From contig VCMS01000216.1 of the NCBI GenBank assembly GCA_022539475.1, forward strand, positions 1-64,000: a stretch of DNA of 64,000 nucleotides, written 5' to 3'. Source of the DNA: Gracilaria domingensis. Its lineage: Eukaryota > Rhodophyta > Florideophyceae > Gracilariales > Gracilariaceae. The notes under the pieces are model-generated. The model was not told the origin of the DNA, searched no databases, and saw nothing but the letters and a program-made list of their open reading frames with translations. Shown here piece after piece: positions 33,001 to 46,357 of the stretch. Each line of letters opens with the position of its first letter. Position 1 is the first letter of the stretch. The position numbers and the translations under genes are program-made.

Positions 33001-35228
33001 ACAATGAAATGAGTTCCCAATAAGATAGGGCCGCAGTGTCTGTAATGCTCAGACAACTGCCAAGAACTTCTTCTCGGATACCGAGTAATTCCTCTCGTGA
33101 ACGTTGAGGCTTCGTGACCAATACCCAATTGGCAATCGCTCGCCATCTTCTGTGGTCTGGAACAGTGCGCAACCAACTTGGTAGTCGCTCGCGTCCGTGT
33201 CAATGCATACGGCAAACCAGCCCTATGTAGGATAGAACAGGTGGCGATGTCACCGCGTCAACCAGAGACGAGAAAGCCGCAGCTTTGCGGTCTTCGAACG
33301 CTTCCAGTTGTACTGGCTGTCCCTTGCGGAGAAGCTCGTTTAGAGGTGAAGCGATATCCGCAAAGTTCGGAATGAAGCGGCGATAAACGTTGCATAAGCC
33401 GAGAAAAGATCGGAGTTCAGTCTGCGTTCGCGGATGCTTAGCCTCTTTGAGGGATCTCACACGAACTTCGTCGATCGATAGCCGTCCACGACGGATGACG
33501 TGGCCGAGATACCTTACGGTTTCGGTGAAGAACTCGCACTTCTTGAGCTTGAGCGTAATGCATGCATCGCGTAGGACTCGCATCACATCCCGTACGTGGG
33601 TCAGTGCTCATCCAGGTTGCTGGAGTAGACAATGATGTCATCCAGGTAAACCAGGCAAGTCTTCCACTTGAAGCGGGCTAGCAAAATATCCACAGCTCGT
33701 GGAAATGTAGCTGGCGCGTTCGTTAACCCAAAGGGCATCCGATTGAATCGGTACAATCCTTCATGACAGACGAAGGCTGTCTTGTCACGATCTTCAGCCC
33801 TCACGGGAACTTGCCAATAGCCCCAATTCGCGTCTAGGGTTGTGAAAACTTTCGCGTCGCCTAACGAATCGATGCATTCATCCATTCGTGGGATAGGATA
33901 TACATCCTTGACCGTAGCGCGTTCAATTTGCGGTAGTCGATGCAAAATCGCCAAGACCCATCAGCTTTGGGCGCGAGCACCACCGGCGATGCCCAATGTG
34001 ACTGAGCCGACTCAATAACTCCAGCGCGAAGCATCTTCTCAACTTGAGCCTTCTCCTCTTTCCGAGCTGTCGGTTCTGCCCTGTAAGGGTGCTGTGAGAT
34101 GGGCCGAGTATTCGGTAGCAAATCAATCCGAGGTTTGGTTATGCCAATCTTCCCGAGGGATCCATCCCACATGGGCATGAACTCTTCAAGCATATGCCGC
34201 AGTTTATCCCGGTGAGTCTCTGGGACGTGATCAAGGTCCAGAGACTCGAACTCCTTCAAGGCATTCTTCTCATCCACATCTTGTGCTTCTCGCTCATGAT
34301 CCGATAAAGTCGGCTTCGCGTTATCCGATTCCGTCGGTTCAAACTTCCTATTTGAATTGGTCGGTTCGAGCTCTTTCCGTTCCGCCTCCCCCTCCTCAGC
34401 TTCGAGGATCCCGAGAACTTCGGCAGTAGAAACCTGAGTAGGCACTATAGCCGCAGGGTGCGGAAGCAATGAACCAATAACTTGGCTCCTGATCAACCGT
34501 TGATGAAAACGGCTAAAGTTCGCAACCAACACCTGAAAAGGCTTGTCGGGTTCAACGAAAACAATCCCATTAGCGAGGGCGAGTTGATGCATCTCTTGCA
34601 ATGCAGGCAACGGTTGTACCGTTTGTAAGCCACATTGTGGAGACGTCACAGTAACCCAGGCCTGCGATTCCGGCGGGATGCAAATAGACCGAGCTACCCG
34701 GAGCTTCGTGGACTTCCGTTCATCGGCGGTGGGCTCCTGCGCAGCAGGCAATGGAACTTGCTTCTTCAAAGCCCTGCTAAGGGGACGCCGAACGATCGTT
34801 ACGCTCGTGCCGTCTTCCATTTCGACGGTTCTTGCCCGCGGTCGAATTGATTCGACAAAGCGGTCGCAGAAGTCACATCCCATTATAACGGGCGCTGCTA
34901 ACTGCTTGCAAACCAAGAAATCGAGCTTCACCACATAGTGGCCAAGCCTGACGAGCAGGTCAATGACTCCCACTGTCGAAAGTGGCCGATTGTTCGCATC
35001 CGCAATATCAACAAGCGGCGCAGCGCGAATACGAGACCGCAGATGCGGCGGAATGAGCGATTGAACCAAAAAGTTTGGACCAGCGCCTGTATCCAGGACA
35101 GACAACTGCCGAACCATATACTGGTCGGATACACCAAGGTCGGCGTAAACTTTGTAATTACGTTTCACCATGACCATGACTCGATCCGGAAACCGGCAAT
35201 TCTTAAACCGTTTCCACGGAAGACGCAA
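30096..35228 (-). pseudogene. pol polyprotein of element 1 with chromodomain (fossil)
   Basis: In order: aspartic protease (LDTGAGPNF), reverse transcriptase (VYLDDIIVYS), RNase H (FIVHTDHS), the integrase zinc domain (H-H-C-C), the D-D-E core (ITDRFS, LSDNGPQF, PQSNGQVER), and a C-terminal chromodomain (YVIDRLVSHG...LLYRVRW). The chromodomain marks a chromovirus, a lineage that targets heterochromatin. A long Ser/Glu-rich linker separates integrase from chromodomain. It has about five or more breaks. Confidence 0.8.
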
Positions 35229-35367
35229 AACACCAGGTGCTCAGAGTCCACGTCTGTTGTGGCCATTCTCCTCCTAAGGATTGTGACCTGGGAGCGAGGC
35301 TTCTCAGCCCCAGGCGTGCTTGACCCCGTCGCAGGGGACGCCTCTCCATTGCTGGAGGCTCCCGTGC

Positions 35368-37383
35368 TCAGTTTTTTTGAGCGTCGCCGCCAGTCTGCGG
35401 ATGTCGCGATTCCGCAGAAGCGGCTACCTTTCCACCATGAGGTGGCTCCATTTCCTGTTTCTCAGGCTGAGTCTCCGCCTTCGCACGACAGAGACTCAGC
35501 AGCCTGTTGGGAACTCTTTCCCGTTCGGCGGGCGTCAGCGACTCATACTGAGGTATGATTTTCGCCATATCCCTGAGGGGCAACAGACAATTCGGAGCGA
35601 TATGACCGTGCCTGTAACAGGTGTGGCAAATCAAATGGCGAAGAAGATCCGCGTTGGGCGGCCTGCGTTCTTGCCTCGGAGGGTAAAGATCCCTCCAACC
35701 CGGGCGCTGCGTACGGTATCGGCCTGAGTGCGGCACGGGCAAAGCCGGGACTTGAAGTCCGGCGTACAGAGCGGGTTCCATGTCTACTGTGGACGGTTCT
35801 GTTGCAGACGGCAGTTCCGAACTCGGCATCGAGCCATCTTCCTGTAACAGGTGCACATTATCCTACCCATTCTGGGCTGATCCTCGTGAATGAGGCAAAG
35901 AGGAGTCTCTGCCTTCCAAGTGAAGGAGTCGGCGTGTGCGCGTCTTTGTGCCAACACGTGCTCGGAATGCATCTCCCTCAGCTGGGGCAAATTGCACGAG
36001 TTCCGGATAGGTAATCCGGCGTTTATTTTCCCGACGCCGGGCAACAAGAGTCCGAATCGATCGGTCTAAGCCATCAACAAACATGGTGCATCGCTCGGCC
36101 GCAGAGTACACGTTACCACAGCGGTGAAAGGCCTTATTCAGGCGCGTGGAGTAAACAGTTTCCGACTCGTCGGTTTTCTGCTTCGTGTCTCGCAGCGCAA
36201 GTATAGCACCTTGTATCGCATTGCTTGTCGCATAGGAGCGCAGGAGATATTGTACCGCTTCCGGGCAGCACGTAACTCCTCCTTCGGAGGCTCGAGACGA
36301 CCCACGAACCGAATTGAATTGGTCTTCGGCGACCCCCGTCAGAAAATACGGCAGCGCAATGTAGGCCTGTCTCATTCATCCGAAGTACATCGGCTTCCGC
36401 GACAAAGCGGGCTAGAAAGTCCAGAACCAGAATTGGATCTTCCCCAGAGAACTTGTGGGGCTTGAGCGTCAGATCCATTTGTCGGATATGGTTCCGCACT
36501 TTGCCAGTTCCACGAGGTTTCCTCTGTGGCGTAGTGTCCTCCAGCCGATAAAATCGGTACGATAGCAACTTCCAATACGACAAATTTGTCGGCTTCAGCT
36601 CCTTCAATCCAAGGGTTTCCGTCCTTTCGTACGGCCTCGCGCAACGCCATGTGTGCCTTCAGTAGCCCGAGAATGGGAAGCGCGATGACGAGAGCGGTCG
36701 TTCTCGCTTGCCGACGAATCGGATGAAGAACCCTCTTGGTGGGCTTCCTCTTCAGAAGAGAATGAAGAAGATGAGTCAGACTCAACTTTGACCTTCTTCT
36801 TTCGTGCCGGGCGATCCCGGGAGTGGTGCGAATGCTGAGAATGCTCAGAAGCCGGAACTCCGGGCGCAACTGCATCAGCAATAATGGTTTGCTCGACCGT
36901 TTCCATACGGGCCGCCAAGCGCTCCAAGCGTTCAGAACCCTGCTCGTGCAGGGCAGCCGACACTTGTCGGTGTTCCATAACCTGGTTGACATCAAGCCGT
37001 AGAACACGGACGTCGTCCGAAAAATCCCGGACACCGGCCTCTTCAAGCCGTTGTCGGATCTTCGTGATATCCTGAATCAGGCCCACCTGCGAGGTCTGCG
37101 GGATTCGCACTTGAGCCTCTAATTCACGGAGGGTGTACTCGTCGGACTTGGACGACATAGCTTCAGCCGCTGCAGCGGATTGTGCCGCAGGTGCGGATTG
37201 AGCTAGCCCACGAGTGGGTGGGGGTCCGCTCTCAGAGCGGGCACCCCTGGAAGCCGGTTTCGGTTCACCATTGCCTGGGACATCCAGGATATCCTTCGGC
37301 AACGGAGGCAGAGTGGGCGGCAAGCCAGATGTTCCGGGTACAGACGCGGCCTTAGAAGGGCCAGTCTGGCCTCGAGAGGACAT
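35368..37383 (-). pseudogene. gag region of element 1 (fossil)
   Basis: It starts MSSRGQTGPSK, with a Pro/Ser-rich N-terminus and a coiled coil. A capsid-like region follows (AYIALPYFLTGVAEDQF...YSTRLNKAFHRCG). It ends with a zinc knuckle, CHTCYRHGHIAPNC (CX2CX4HX4C). It is broken at several places. Confidence 0.7.
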
Positions 37384-37532
37384 CGTTCACCGACAAACTC
37401 GGCCAATTACAAACAGAGTGACTTCCGATAACGGACAAAGGGGCGATAAAAAACCGTTGAAACGGGTACTCCCAACGACTTGGGCTCCACACAACGAAAC
37501 CAATTCCAACTACAATTGGCAAGAGTAGCCGA

Positions 37533-37550
37533 TTCTAAGTCGGGAGACCA
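37533..37550 (-). promoter_or_regulatory. primer-binding site of element 1
   Basis: Three bases inside the 5' LTR the minus strand reads TGGTCTCCCGACTTAGAA, complementary to a tRNA 3' end (...GGGAGACCA). The tRNA is not identified. Confidence 0.6.
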
Positions 37551-37553
37551 GTT

Positions 37554-38289
37554 TGTAGTGCAATCCCACGAGTGGGCAAACAAGAGCCGCGTCGCGGAAA
37601 GCACCGACAGGGTGTTCGAGACCTGCTCTCTTTAGAGGTAGATGCAGCAGTAGAACCCTCCGATAGGGCCAGCGCGATGCCGGGTGTAAATCCGGATGGC
37701 CCCGATCTGGGCGTGCAGTCGGAGGTGACGGGTAGAATCGGCGTGAGGTCCGGGTTGTCCGGCGAGCCACAGCGAGTGGAGGTATCTAGCCCAACGGTAT
37801 GGGACCAAAAAAGATCAACAAACGAGCCGCAGTGCGGAGCACTGACTCGTGATAAACGGGAAAAAGTCCCGAGACAAATGGGCCAAACCTGCAATGTAGG
37901 GCAGAGTAGCGAAAGACGTAAGACGGAAATAAAGACAAGAAATAGATAAGAAAAGTGCCGTGACGACGGTTTAGTACTCCTCAGTGGTAGAGGTGGTTGA
38001 CGAGTCCGGATATGCGGCGACGTTCCCAAGAATTGGGCTGGAGTCGTGCGCAAGCTGCGACAAGTCAGAGCCAAAGGCCTCCTTGAGGTTTACTGAGTGA
38101 AGCTGGCGCGCCGTCGGCACTCCTAAGTACTGTGGAGCCCGAGGCGTGCCAGTGTAAATTCCTAAAATATTAGGCAAAATAAATTACTAATTCTAATAAA
38201 TGTGCCAGCAGGCCGGGGTCCGGCAATGGACACCCGGTGCATAATATGCACTATAAAATGCGCATATTATTGCGACAATTTGCACTACA
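37554..38289 (-). repeat. 5' LTR of element 1
   Basis: 736 bp, beginning TGTAGTGCAA and ending TTGCACTACA, nearly identical to 27614-28346. A G-rich regulatory leader and the transcription start are expected here. Confidence 0.85.
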
Positions 38290-38379
38290 AGGAGCGCTCT
38301 ACTGCTGTGTTCAACTCATGAAGGGAAGGGTCTCGAACGCCTTTGCGTGTGTCTGCCCGTTCTCGAGGTTTGAACGACA

Positions 38380-38774
38380 ACTTGTACACGTATAGAAGCT
38401 TGCGTGAATCATACAGCAGCACATAGGCGATGCCGATGTCCGCATCTTCTCAGACGTGTAAATGAAGCACGAATTTGGTTAACGCTCTTCTTTCTAGTTG
38501 ACCAGTACGATCTTACAGGTCCTGTGCGTACGCGTGCTCTCTCGCCGGTCATCAACAATATGGTCGGAGCTACCAATGTTACCAATCTTAACCAAACATC
38601 TGTAGATGCTCAAATATTTTCACGAGATTTCTTTTCTCTACTATTACTTTTGCGATCGAGGTTATGCTAGCTGTTTGAAACAGCAGCTCATTTGTAGTTG
38701 GTTACACAACAAATATGTGCATAATGTGAAATAATGGCGATAGATTAAACTTTTGAATGTTTTAGAGTGCACGG
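38380..38774. other. sequence between element X LTR and the palindrome
   Basis: About 395 bp with no credible gene and no match seen to other parts of the window. It is the target sequence left of the giant inverted repeat. Confidence 0.35.
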
Positions 38775-39623
38775 TGTGGTGCAAAACAGGTGACGGGAAA
38801 ACGACAGCCGCGTCGCGGAAGAGCACCGACAGGGGTGTTCGAACCCTGCTCCCTACAGGGGTAGGCGCAGTGACAGAACCCTCCAATAGGGCCAACACGA
38901 GCCGGGTGTAAATCCGGGTGACCCCGATCTGGGCGTGCAGTCGGAGGTAGTAGGGGTAGAATCGGCGTAGGTATCCGGATGGTTCCGGCGAGCCACAGCG
39001 AGTGGGGGTATCCAGCCCAACGGTATGGGACGACAAAAGATCAACAACGAGCCGCACTGCGGAGCACTAACTCGCGATAAGCGGGAAAACTCCCGAGACA
39101 AATGGGACAAACCTACAATGTAGGGCAGAGTAGCGAAAGCCGTAAAACGGAAATGAAAACAATAAAATAGATAAGAAAAGTGCCGTGACGACGGATTAGT
39201 ACTCCCCAGGGACGGAGGTTGGTTGATCAGCCCGGAATTGCGGCGGTATTCCCCAGGATGGGGCTTGTGACCGTGCACAAGCGGCAAGAAGATCAGAGCC
39301 AAAAGCCTCGTTGAGGTTTACTTCCCGTACAGTGGCGGCAAGTGCCGCCATTATATACGGCACTTGAAAATATCAATTAAAATATCTAACTATCCGGCGC
39401 TGCCGCCATACAGGTGTGCCCCCGTGGCATGCTTGCCACGGCGCCCGCGCGATCGGGCCAACTTGGCACACGTGTGCAGAAATACTACCCTTCCTAGGCA
39501 TACCCCAAAATAGGGGCACTACCCCAGTAGCCTCTCATAACCTGAGGTGTCGAAGCCGGTAACGGATCAACAAACTATGAAAAGCACCTCGGTGCATCCC
39601 CACAAAGGGCGTTTTGCTCTACA
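38775..39623 (-). repeat. 3' LTR of element 2L
   Basis: 849 bp with TG...CA ends (TGTAGAGCAAAACG... on the minus strand). It contains small stems such as CGTGGCATGCTTGCCACG near 39424. Its partner in inverted orientation is 58559-59414. Confidence 0.85.
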
Positions 39624-39676
39624 TCTCCCCCTTCTCAGGCTGAGACACCGACTCCGTCGGCTCGATACGCCTCGCG

Positions 39677-41476
39677 ATGGAGGTATATAAGGAAGTCTCC
39701 CAAGACGGGTCTGCCGAGAACTGTTCGGAGCCACCAACACCTCCGGTGTCAGTAGCGAACCTCGTCATCTCGAGCCCTTCCGCGATGTCCAACGCACCGA
39801 ACGGCCCTCCGTCCTCGTCGGCACGCATGCAAGTGTCGAACCCGCCGTTCCGGTCTGTACCTCTCCCGCAGTCGGCGGCTGCCTCCCAGCCGGGTTCTTC
39901 CGGACAAGATAACGCTCCAGCTCAGGCTGGTCCCGCGCCCGTGTGAGATTGGTTCAACGCCGAGATGCCAGCTACGCTGGGTGGATGGCCTACCGCAGGC
40001 GCGTTACGCATCCGGGATCCGCACCGGCACAGTTTCCTTTTTGCCCAGGCTCCCTGGTTTGACGCCGAAGCCGTTCGGGATACAGAGCTCGTCGACTCGT
40101 ACGCTGTCGATGGTCAACTCCCTGGTGGGCTCCCTGCTGACGTTACCCGTTCATGGGACTGGATCGCCCGCGTTGCGGTTATACCGAGCTGCCTGTTTGT
40201 AGGTCGAAACGAGACGAGACAATTCGCTCGCAATGAGATGGCCCGCATTGGGTACGCGCGACACTTCCGAGCTCCGAACGAACATCCGGTGCCGGCACAG
40301 TACCAGTACGATGTGGCACGTTACCGAACTTTCTGCGAGGTCCGCTACGGCGACCATCTAGCCAACGCGTTGGACGAAATTGACCGATATTCGGATACCG
40401 TTCAGCCGCAGCAGGAGTTGATCCTGTGGGCGCGGCCGATCCTTCGCGCCGAGTTCCGGTTCCTTCGCCGTCCTGGACGGTCTCAATTTCATGAAGGCCT
40501 CCGATTCGAGAGGAAATGGCGTTCCCGCTTCGGGGTATTGGTGCCGTACCAGTGCACGGAGGTGAAACGCATTGCGCGTCACTCCCATACTGGGCGATAC
40601 CTGCCGCTGCCGTCATTCTGGCCTGCGGTCGAAGTCCCACGAGGGTGTCACGTAGAGCTACCGCCCTGCCTAACTTACATAAGCTCGTACTTCATGAACG
40701 ATCCGCCTCGCGGCCTGTGGAGCATCCTGGCAACATAATGGACCGTCCGCGTTGCGGCTTTCCTCCTCAACGAGGCATATGATTCGTACCGAGTTTGGTT
40801 CATCCCGGAACTCATCCGGCAAGCGATCCGAGCGTTGGATCTCTCCGAAGTGCTCGGCTCGGTCCGCAATGCACGCGAAGCCACCGCGTTGGTGGACGTT
40901 ATTGACCAGATTGACTGGAATGAGGTGCCTGCTAGTCAGGTTTCGGACGGGGTCCGTCGGCAGTCGGACCGTTTTCCCGGACGGAACGTCAACGCCGGCG
41001 ACTTCGTATACTTTGACCCATGGATTTGGGAGGTAATTGGTCCCGCTGAGGCGGCTGGTCGCCGCCGAGAGGAGCGATATATCCCGGGAGGGCACCCGCG
41101 TGGGTTCGTATACGTCGACGATGACGGTGATGACCCTGCAGAGGGAGGAAGTCCCATGGATGAGGGGAGCCCAGTGGGGGTTGCCTCGGAGCCCGACGCT
41201 ACGGGAGATGACGACGAAGTCGTGATCGTTGACCCACCTGCTGTAGCGGCTCCCGCTCCGACCGGCCCGTGGGCTCAGGATGTAGCATCCGCCGTGGGCG
41301 GCAGTTCTTCTCTCACTCCGCGAGCGGCGGTCATTCGCGACTTCCTTCGAGGCGTGGGAGTGGCCGTTCCCCATACGGTGACCGACGAGTCGGAGTTGCA
41401 AGCAATAGCGGCACAGCGCTTCTCCGGGGCTCCCGGTAGTGGGGGCACCCCAGGTGCTGGACCGTCCGGCGCGTAA
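39677..41476 (+). pseudogene. antisense accessory ORF of 2L (fossil)
   Basis: About 600 codons on the plus strand, opposite to pol, nearly identical to the intact-looking 56706-58505. It has one or two breaks. The start is MEVYKEVSQDGS. See the 2R entry for features. Confidence 0.75.
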
Positions 41477-41984
41477 TTCCCCGGCTCGCGATCCCCGACG
41501 GGCTACGGTAGTCCGCGATAGACCCCGATGATGAGGGGCGACTCAATAGTTAGAGGTAAACTTCTCCAGCCGTGCTGGCTTGGCTCAAACTCTTCGTCTT
41601 GCTCTCCCCCTTCTCAGTGGGCAATACCTCGTTTGAGGCTGTTGCGAATGGCCCACAAGAGAGGGATAACTTTTCCGCACAAGCGGCTGTAGCGATAAAA
41701 CTTCTTAGTCTTCCTTCCAGTGTCCTGGCTTCTTCTCCTTCTTCTTAGGCTTCTTTCTTCTTTATCTTCTTCTCCACTGTAAGTGGCTTCCGCATTTCGC
41801 GGCATGTTTGTTCAGCAAAAAGCTGTCCGCTTAGAGCGGCCTGGTCCGCCTGAGGCGGCTAAGTGATCTCAAGTTAACTTAGCTGCATCCGCTTGACGCG
41901 GCATATTCTTGCGTAATGCAATACTGTCCGCATGAGGCGGCATATTCCGTCTGAGACGGCTGCGCTCAATAGGGACGTGGGTGG

Positions 41985-44900
41985 TCAACCCACTTGGGCC
42001 TTGTCCAGCGTAGCCGGTATCGGTGTCCGTGTGCGACGGTGGTACTGCAAGACCTTCGAGCGAGGCAAGTGCTCAATGGGCTCGTGCGTATCCTCTGAGG
42101 AGGCGTAGCCGTACCAACGGACTCGATACAGTAGTTCCCCGTCAGGGGCGTAGCCGTGACTTACCAGACGGTCAATGACGTATTCCTCATCGAGGACACT
42201 CCGCTCGGTGTGCGGCTTGCTCGAGCAATCCTCCTTCGAGGCGTTATCGTCGCTTCTCCCGTCGTGGGCATCGTCGTTCGTGATCGGCTTCCGTCCTGAC
42301 GGCAGTACATCCTGTACGCCAGGCTTTGGTCTCCGTGACCATGGTACTTTCCTGACCATCATGCTTCCAGATTCCTGGTTCTTCTCCCCATGCTGCTGGG
42401 CTGTGACCGTGCTTCGGTCTTCTCGAATAGCGAGCTTCCGGAGTTCCGGCACAATCTCCCGTTGCGACGGTGAACGGTCCGCAGAGCGGTGAGCCAGCGA
42501 GTGGTGTTCTGGCACGTGCCGTGGCGGCGGTTCGCCGCGCGCTGCGGTTTGCGACACATGCGCCTTTGCATGGCTGTCAAGAGCCGATTCAAATTCGGAA
42601 TTTTTTGAACCGTTTTTAGACGGCGCCAGGTCTGTGGCTGGCACGTGCCCGGCTTGCGCACTGTAATCCTCGGTTGGAGGCGGATCTCCCACGGAGCTCG
42701 ACACTTGGCGCGACGTGCACGCGTCGTCAGTGCTTGAGTGCTGCCCACTTGCTGTGGCTTGACTGTTCGCCACACTGGTGGTTGGTTCCGTCTTTTTGAC
42801 GGCTTTGGCACTCGGTGCTGCACCAAAATCTCCCGAAGTCGGGTCTGCCGTAACAGCACGGTTTTTCGAGCTAACTCTTCTCTCTCCGGACTTCCGGCTT
42901 TGCGATTCACCATAGTGGTGCCTTCTACCTCAGCCTTCCGTGGTAACGGCGCGTCCTTCTCTTCCGGTCTTCCGGCTGCAATCGTCACCGAGGTGGCGTT
43001 CTTCTCAGAAGGCCTCCGCAAAACTGCGCGATCCCTCCGGCTTTCCGGCTGCAAATCACGTACCACATCGGTACTGTGTTCCCGTTCTTGGGCCTGCAAA
43101 CGTAACTCCGTTCGCGACGGCGGTGGTGAGCGAGAGTGATCTTCCTCTTCTTGAGGCTTCCGCGGTAGCTGCGCGTGGTTCTCTTCTTTCCGGCTCTCCG
43201 GCTGTGTGTCGCGCGTTGACGTGCATTCATCACGACTTGCGTGCGATACAGAGGCCTGCGAAGGCGACTCCGTCGACGACGGCGACAACGAAAAAGAGCG
43301 ACCTGCCTCCTCCCCCTCCTCAGTGGGAGTGTCGGGGGTGGCGGCGAGTATCCCCATGGGGGCCCTTATCCGCGTGTGCACATGTGCGGCATTGGAGACC
43401 GACCGCTCAGATTCCGGCTTAGCAGGCAAATGAGCAAGTCCGCGATCCGGATGCGGCAACACAGACGGTTGAGTGCGAGTACCCGCCGCGGCGCCTGTTT
43501 CCGTTCCGACGGCTGTTTCCACCGTGGGTGCCGTAGGGGCCGACGATGACGGTAGCGAATCCTGCGAAACAGGCTTTGGAGCAGGCGTTACGCGACCTAG
43601 CGACAAACGCTCGTGCTCTCCCTTGATATCAAGGACAACCGTTGTGTCGGTGACAGCAATAACCCGGAACGGGCCGTCCGCGATAGAAGAAAGCTTGTGG
43701 CGCTTCTCCTTTCAGGGTTGTAGTACTCCTTCCGTACGAAGGCAAAGCTACCTTCCCTGATCTGAGGGCATTCTTACGCACTCTAGCGTCGAAATTCCGC
43801 TTGTATGCGGCCTGGGCCTTAGCGATATGCTGCCCAACTGTAGGGATAATGTTCTTAAGCCAGTCCTTCCAGGCGTCCCTGTGTAGACGGGGCGACGGAA
43901 ACTTATCCATGGTTGGCTGTGGCTCGATAGCCACCGAAGGTGGGACGCGTGATAGCACAAGCTTGAACGGCGAGATCCGAGTTGTGCGATGAACCTGCGT
44001 ATTGTAGGCATAAGTCACCGCATTGGTGTACTGATCCCATTCCGACGGATGCTCGGCAACAAACGTCCGCAATGCATTGAGCATTGTGAGGTTAAAACGC
44101 TCAACCTGCCCATTACTCTGGGGATGATATGTTGTCGTAAACCAGTTTTGGATCCGCAAGATGCGGCATACGTCCTGAAAGAACTTAGCCGTGAACTGCG
44201 GTCCATTATCCGATAGTAAGTCAATCGGCGGTCCGTAGACAAAAACCCAGTGAGTAACGAAAGCTTGGGCGACCGCACTAGCAGTAACCTTCTTTAAAGG
44301 CACAGTCCGTACCAGCTTAGAAAAGCGGTCGGTGATAACAAGCAAAAAACCGGTTTCCCCGGCGGGTGCGAATAAACTCGCCGAGTAGATCGATCGCCAC
44401 AAACTCCAGTGGAGCCCTAGCAGGGAATAGTGCCAACTTCTTGGAATACTTATGCAGCTTGACGCGGTTCTTCGCGCAGTCAGAACATCCACGAACAGTG
44501 GCATACGCGTCGAAAGCCATTGCTGGCCAGTAAAAGTCCTTCCGTAAGGTGTAGTACAACTTGTTGCCACCAGGGTGGGCTGACAACTTCGCATAGTGCG
44601 ACAAATGCAGTACTCGTGACTGAAGTGAGTGCGGAACCACCAATCTGTGGCCTGTTTCCGACAGTTCGGATTAGAAATCCTTGGTCGTTCTCGACGAAAG
44701 GCAACTGTGCTCCACCGTTTAGACGACTACGAATCTCCGTACAAAAACGGTCGGTGTGCTGCTCCCGGATGAGTTCCTCCGGCTTGATCGGTACGAAAGA
44801 GCCCGGTTCGGGTTGCGTGTCTGACACGGCTAAAACAGCATCGTAGATGTCCCATCCTTCCGATTCTTCATCGGCATCGCTCGAGCCGTCTTCCACGAGG

Positions 44901-46200
44901 AAGCACGGTATCTCCAGATCATCGACTGGCGCAGCTTCAGCCGCTGTTTCCAAGCGGGACAGTGCATCAGCCTGAGTGTTCAGGAGTCCTTTCTTGTAAC
45001 GGATTTCGAAGTCGAATTCCGACAAGCGAAGTCTCCACCGCATCAAGCGGCCAGATGGCTCTGCTATAGAGAGTAGCCAGCGTAATGCCGAATGATCGGT
45101 ATGAACAATGAAGCGGGTCCCCATAAGATAGGGCGCAGTGTCTGTAACGCCCAGACAACTGCCAAGCACTCCTTCTCGGATACCGAGTAATTCCTCTCGT
45201 GAACGTTGAGGCTCCTTGACCAATACCCAATTGGCAATCGCTCGCCATCATTGGTGGTCTGGAATAGGGCACAGCCGACTTGGTAGTCGCTCGCATCCGT
45301 ATCTACTGCATATGGCAAACCAGCTTTAGGCAGGGATAAAACAGGTGGCGATGTCACCGCGTCCGCGAGCGACGAGAAAGCCGCGACCTTGCGGTCGTCG
45401 AATTTTTCCAGATCGACTGGCTTCCTTTGCGAAGAAGCTCGTTCAGAGGTGCAGCGATATCCGCGAAGTTCGGAATGAAGCGGCGATACACATTGCACAA
45501 GCCGAGAAAAGATCGGAGTTCCGTCTGCGTCCTCGGATGCTTAGCCTCTTTGAGGGATTTCACGCGTACTTCGTCAATCGAAAGCCGTCCCGGACGGATA
45601 ACATGGCCGAGATACCTGACGGTTTCGGTAAAGAACTCACACTTCTTGAGCTTGAGCGTAATGCCTGCATCGCGTAGGACTCGCATCACATCCCGTACGT
45701 GGGTCAAGTGCTCATCCAGGTTGCTGGAGTAGACAATGATGTCATCCAGGTATACCAGGCAAGTCTTCCACTTAAAGCGGGCTAGCAAATATCCACAGCT
45801 CGTTGAAAAGTGGCTGGCGCGTTCGTTAACCCAAAGGGCATCCGATTGAATCGGTACAACTCATGGCAAACGAAGGCTTCTTGTCACGATTCCTCAGCCC
45901 TCACGGGAACTTGCAATAGCCCAATTCGCATCTAGGGTTGTGAACACTTTCGCGTTCGCCCAACGAATCATGCATTCATCCATTCGGTTGGGTAGGATAG
46001 TACATTCTTGGACTGGAGCGCGTTTAGCTTTGCGGTAAATCGATGCCCAAAATCGCAAGGACCCATCAGCGTTGGCGCGAGCACCACCGCGATGCCCAAG
46101 GTGACTGAGCCGGCTCGATAACTCCAGCGCGGAAGCATCTTCTCAACTTGAGCTTTCTCCTCCTGCCGAGCTGTCGGTCCCGCCTTGTAAGGGTGTTGCG
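41985..46200 (-). pseudogene. pol region of 2L (fossil)
   Basis: Part of reverse transcriptase, RNase H, integrase (zinc domain, ITDRFS, LSDNGPQF), the Ser/Glu-rich linker and the C-terminal chromodomain (YVIDRLVSHGYAPDG). It ends at the run of N. Confidence 0.8.
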
Positions 46201-46357
46201 ANNNNNNNNNNNNNNNNNNNNNNNNNNNNNNNNNNNNNNNNNNNNNNNNNNNNNNNNNNNNNNNNNNNNNNNNNNNNNNNNNNNNNNNNNNNNNNNNNNN
46301 NNNNNNNNNNNNNNNNNNNNNNNNNNNNNNNNNNNNNNNNNNNNNNNNNNNNNNNNN
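46201..46357. other. assembly gap (157 N)
   Basis: A run of N lies exactly between retroelement 2L and copy B of the host block, so this junction is not supported by sequence. Confidence 0.99.

Larger units (their letters stand above)
27614..38289 (-). mobile_element. element 1, Ty3/Gypsy chromovirus with two LTRs (fossil)
   Basis: A 10.7-kb element on the minus strand, complete in outline. Its order is 5' LTR 37554-38289, primer-binding site, gag, pol (protease, reverse transcriptase, RNase H, integrase, chromodomain), a 1.7-kb spacer, polypurine tract and 3' LTR 27614-28346. The flanking bases GGGAG and AGGAG make an imperfect 5-bp target duplication. The two LTRs differ at roughly a dozen positions by eye, so the insertion is fairly recent. 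It is broken, with several interruptions in gag and pol. It inserted into the LTR of element X. Confidence 0.85.
38775..46200 (-). mobile_element. element 2L, 5'-truncated chromovirus (fossil)
   Basis: On the minus strand: reverse transcriptase to chromodomain (46200-41985), then an accessory ORF in the opposite sense (39677-41476), a purine tract and the 3' LTR (38775-39623). Gag, protease and the 5' LTR are missing or lie in or beyond the gap. It has about six or more breaks in pol. Near-identity to 2R shows the two are products of one recent event. Confidence 0.85.
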
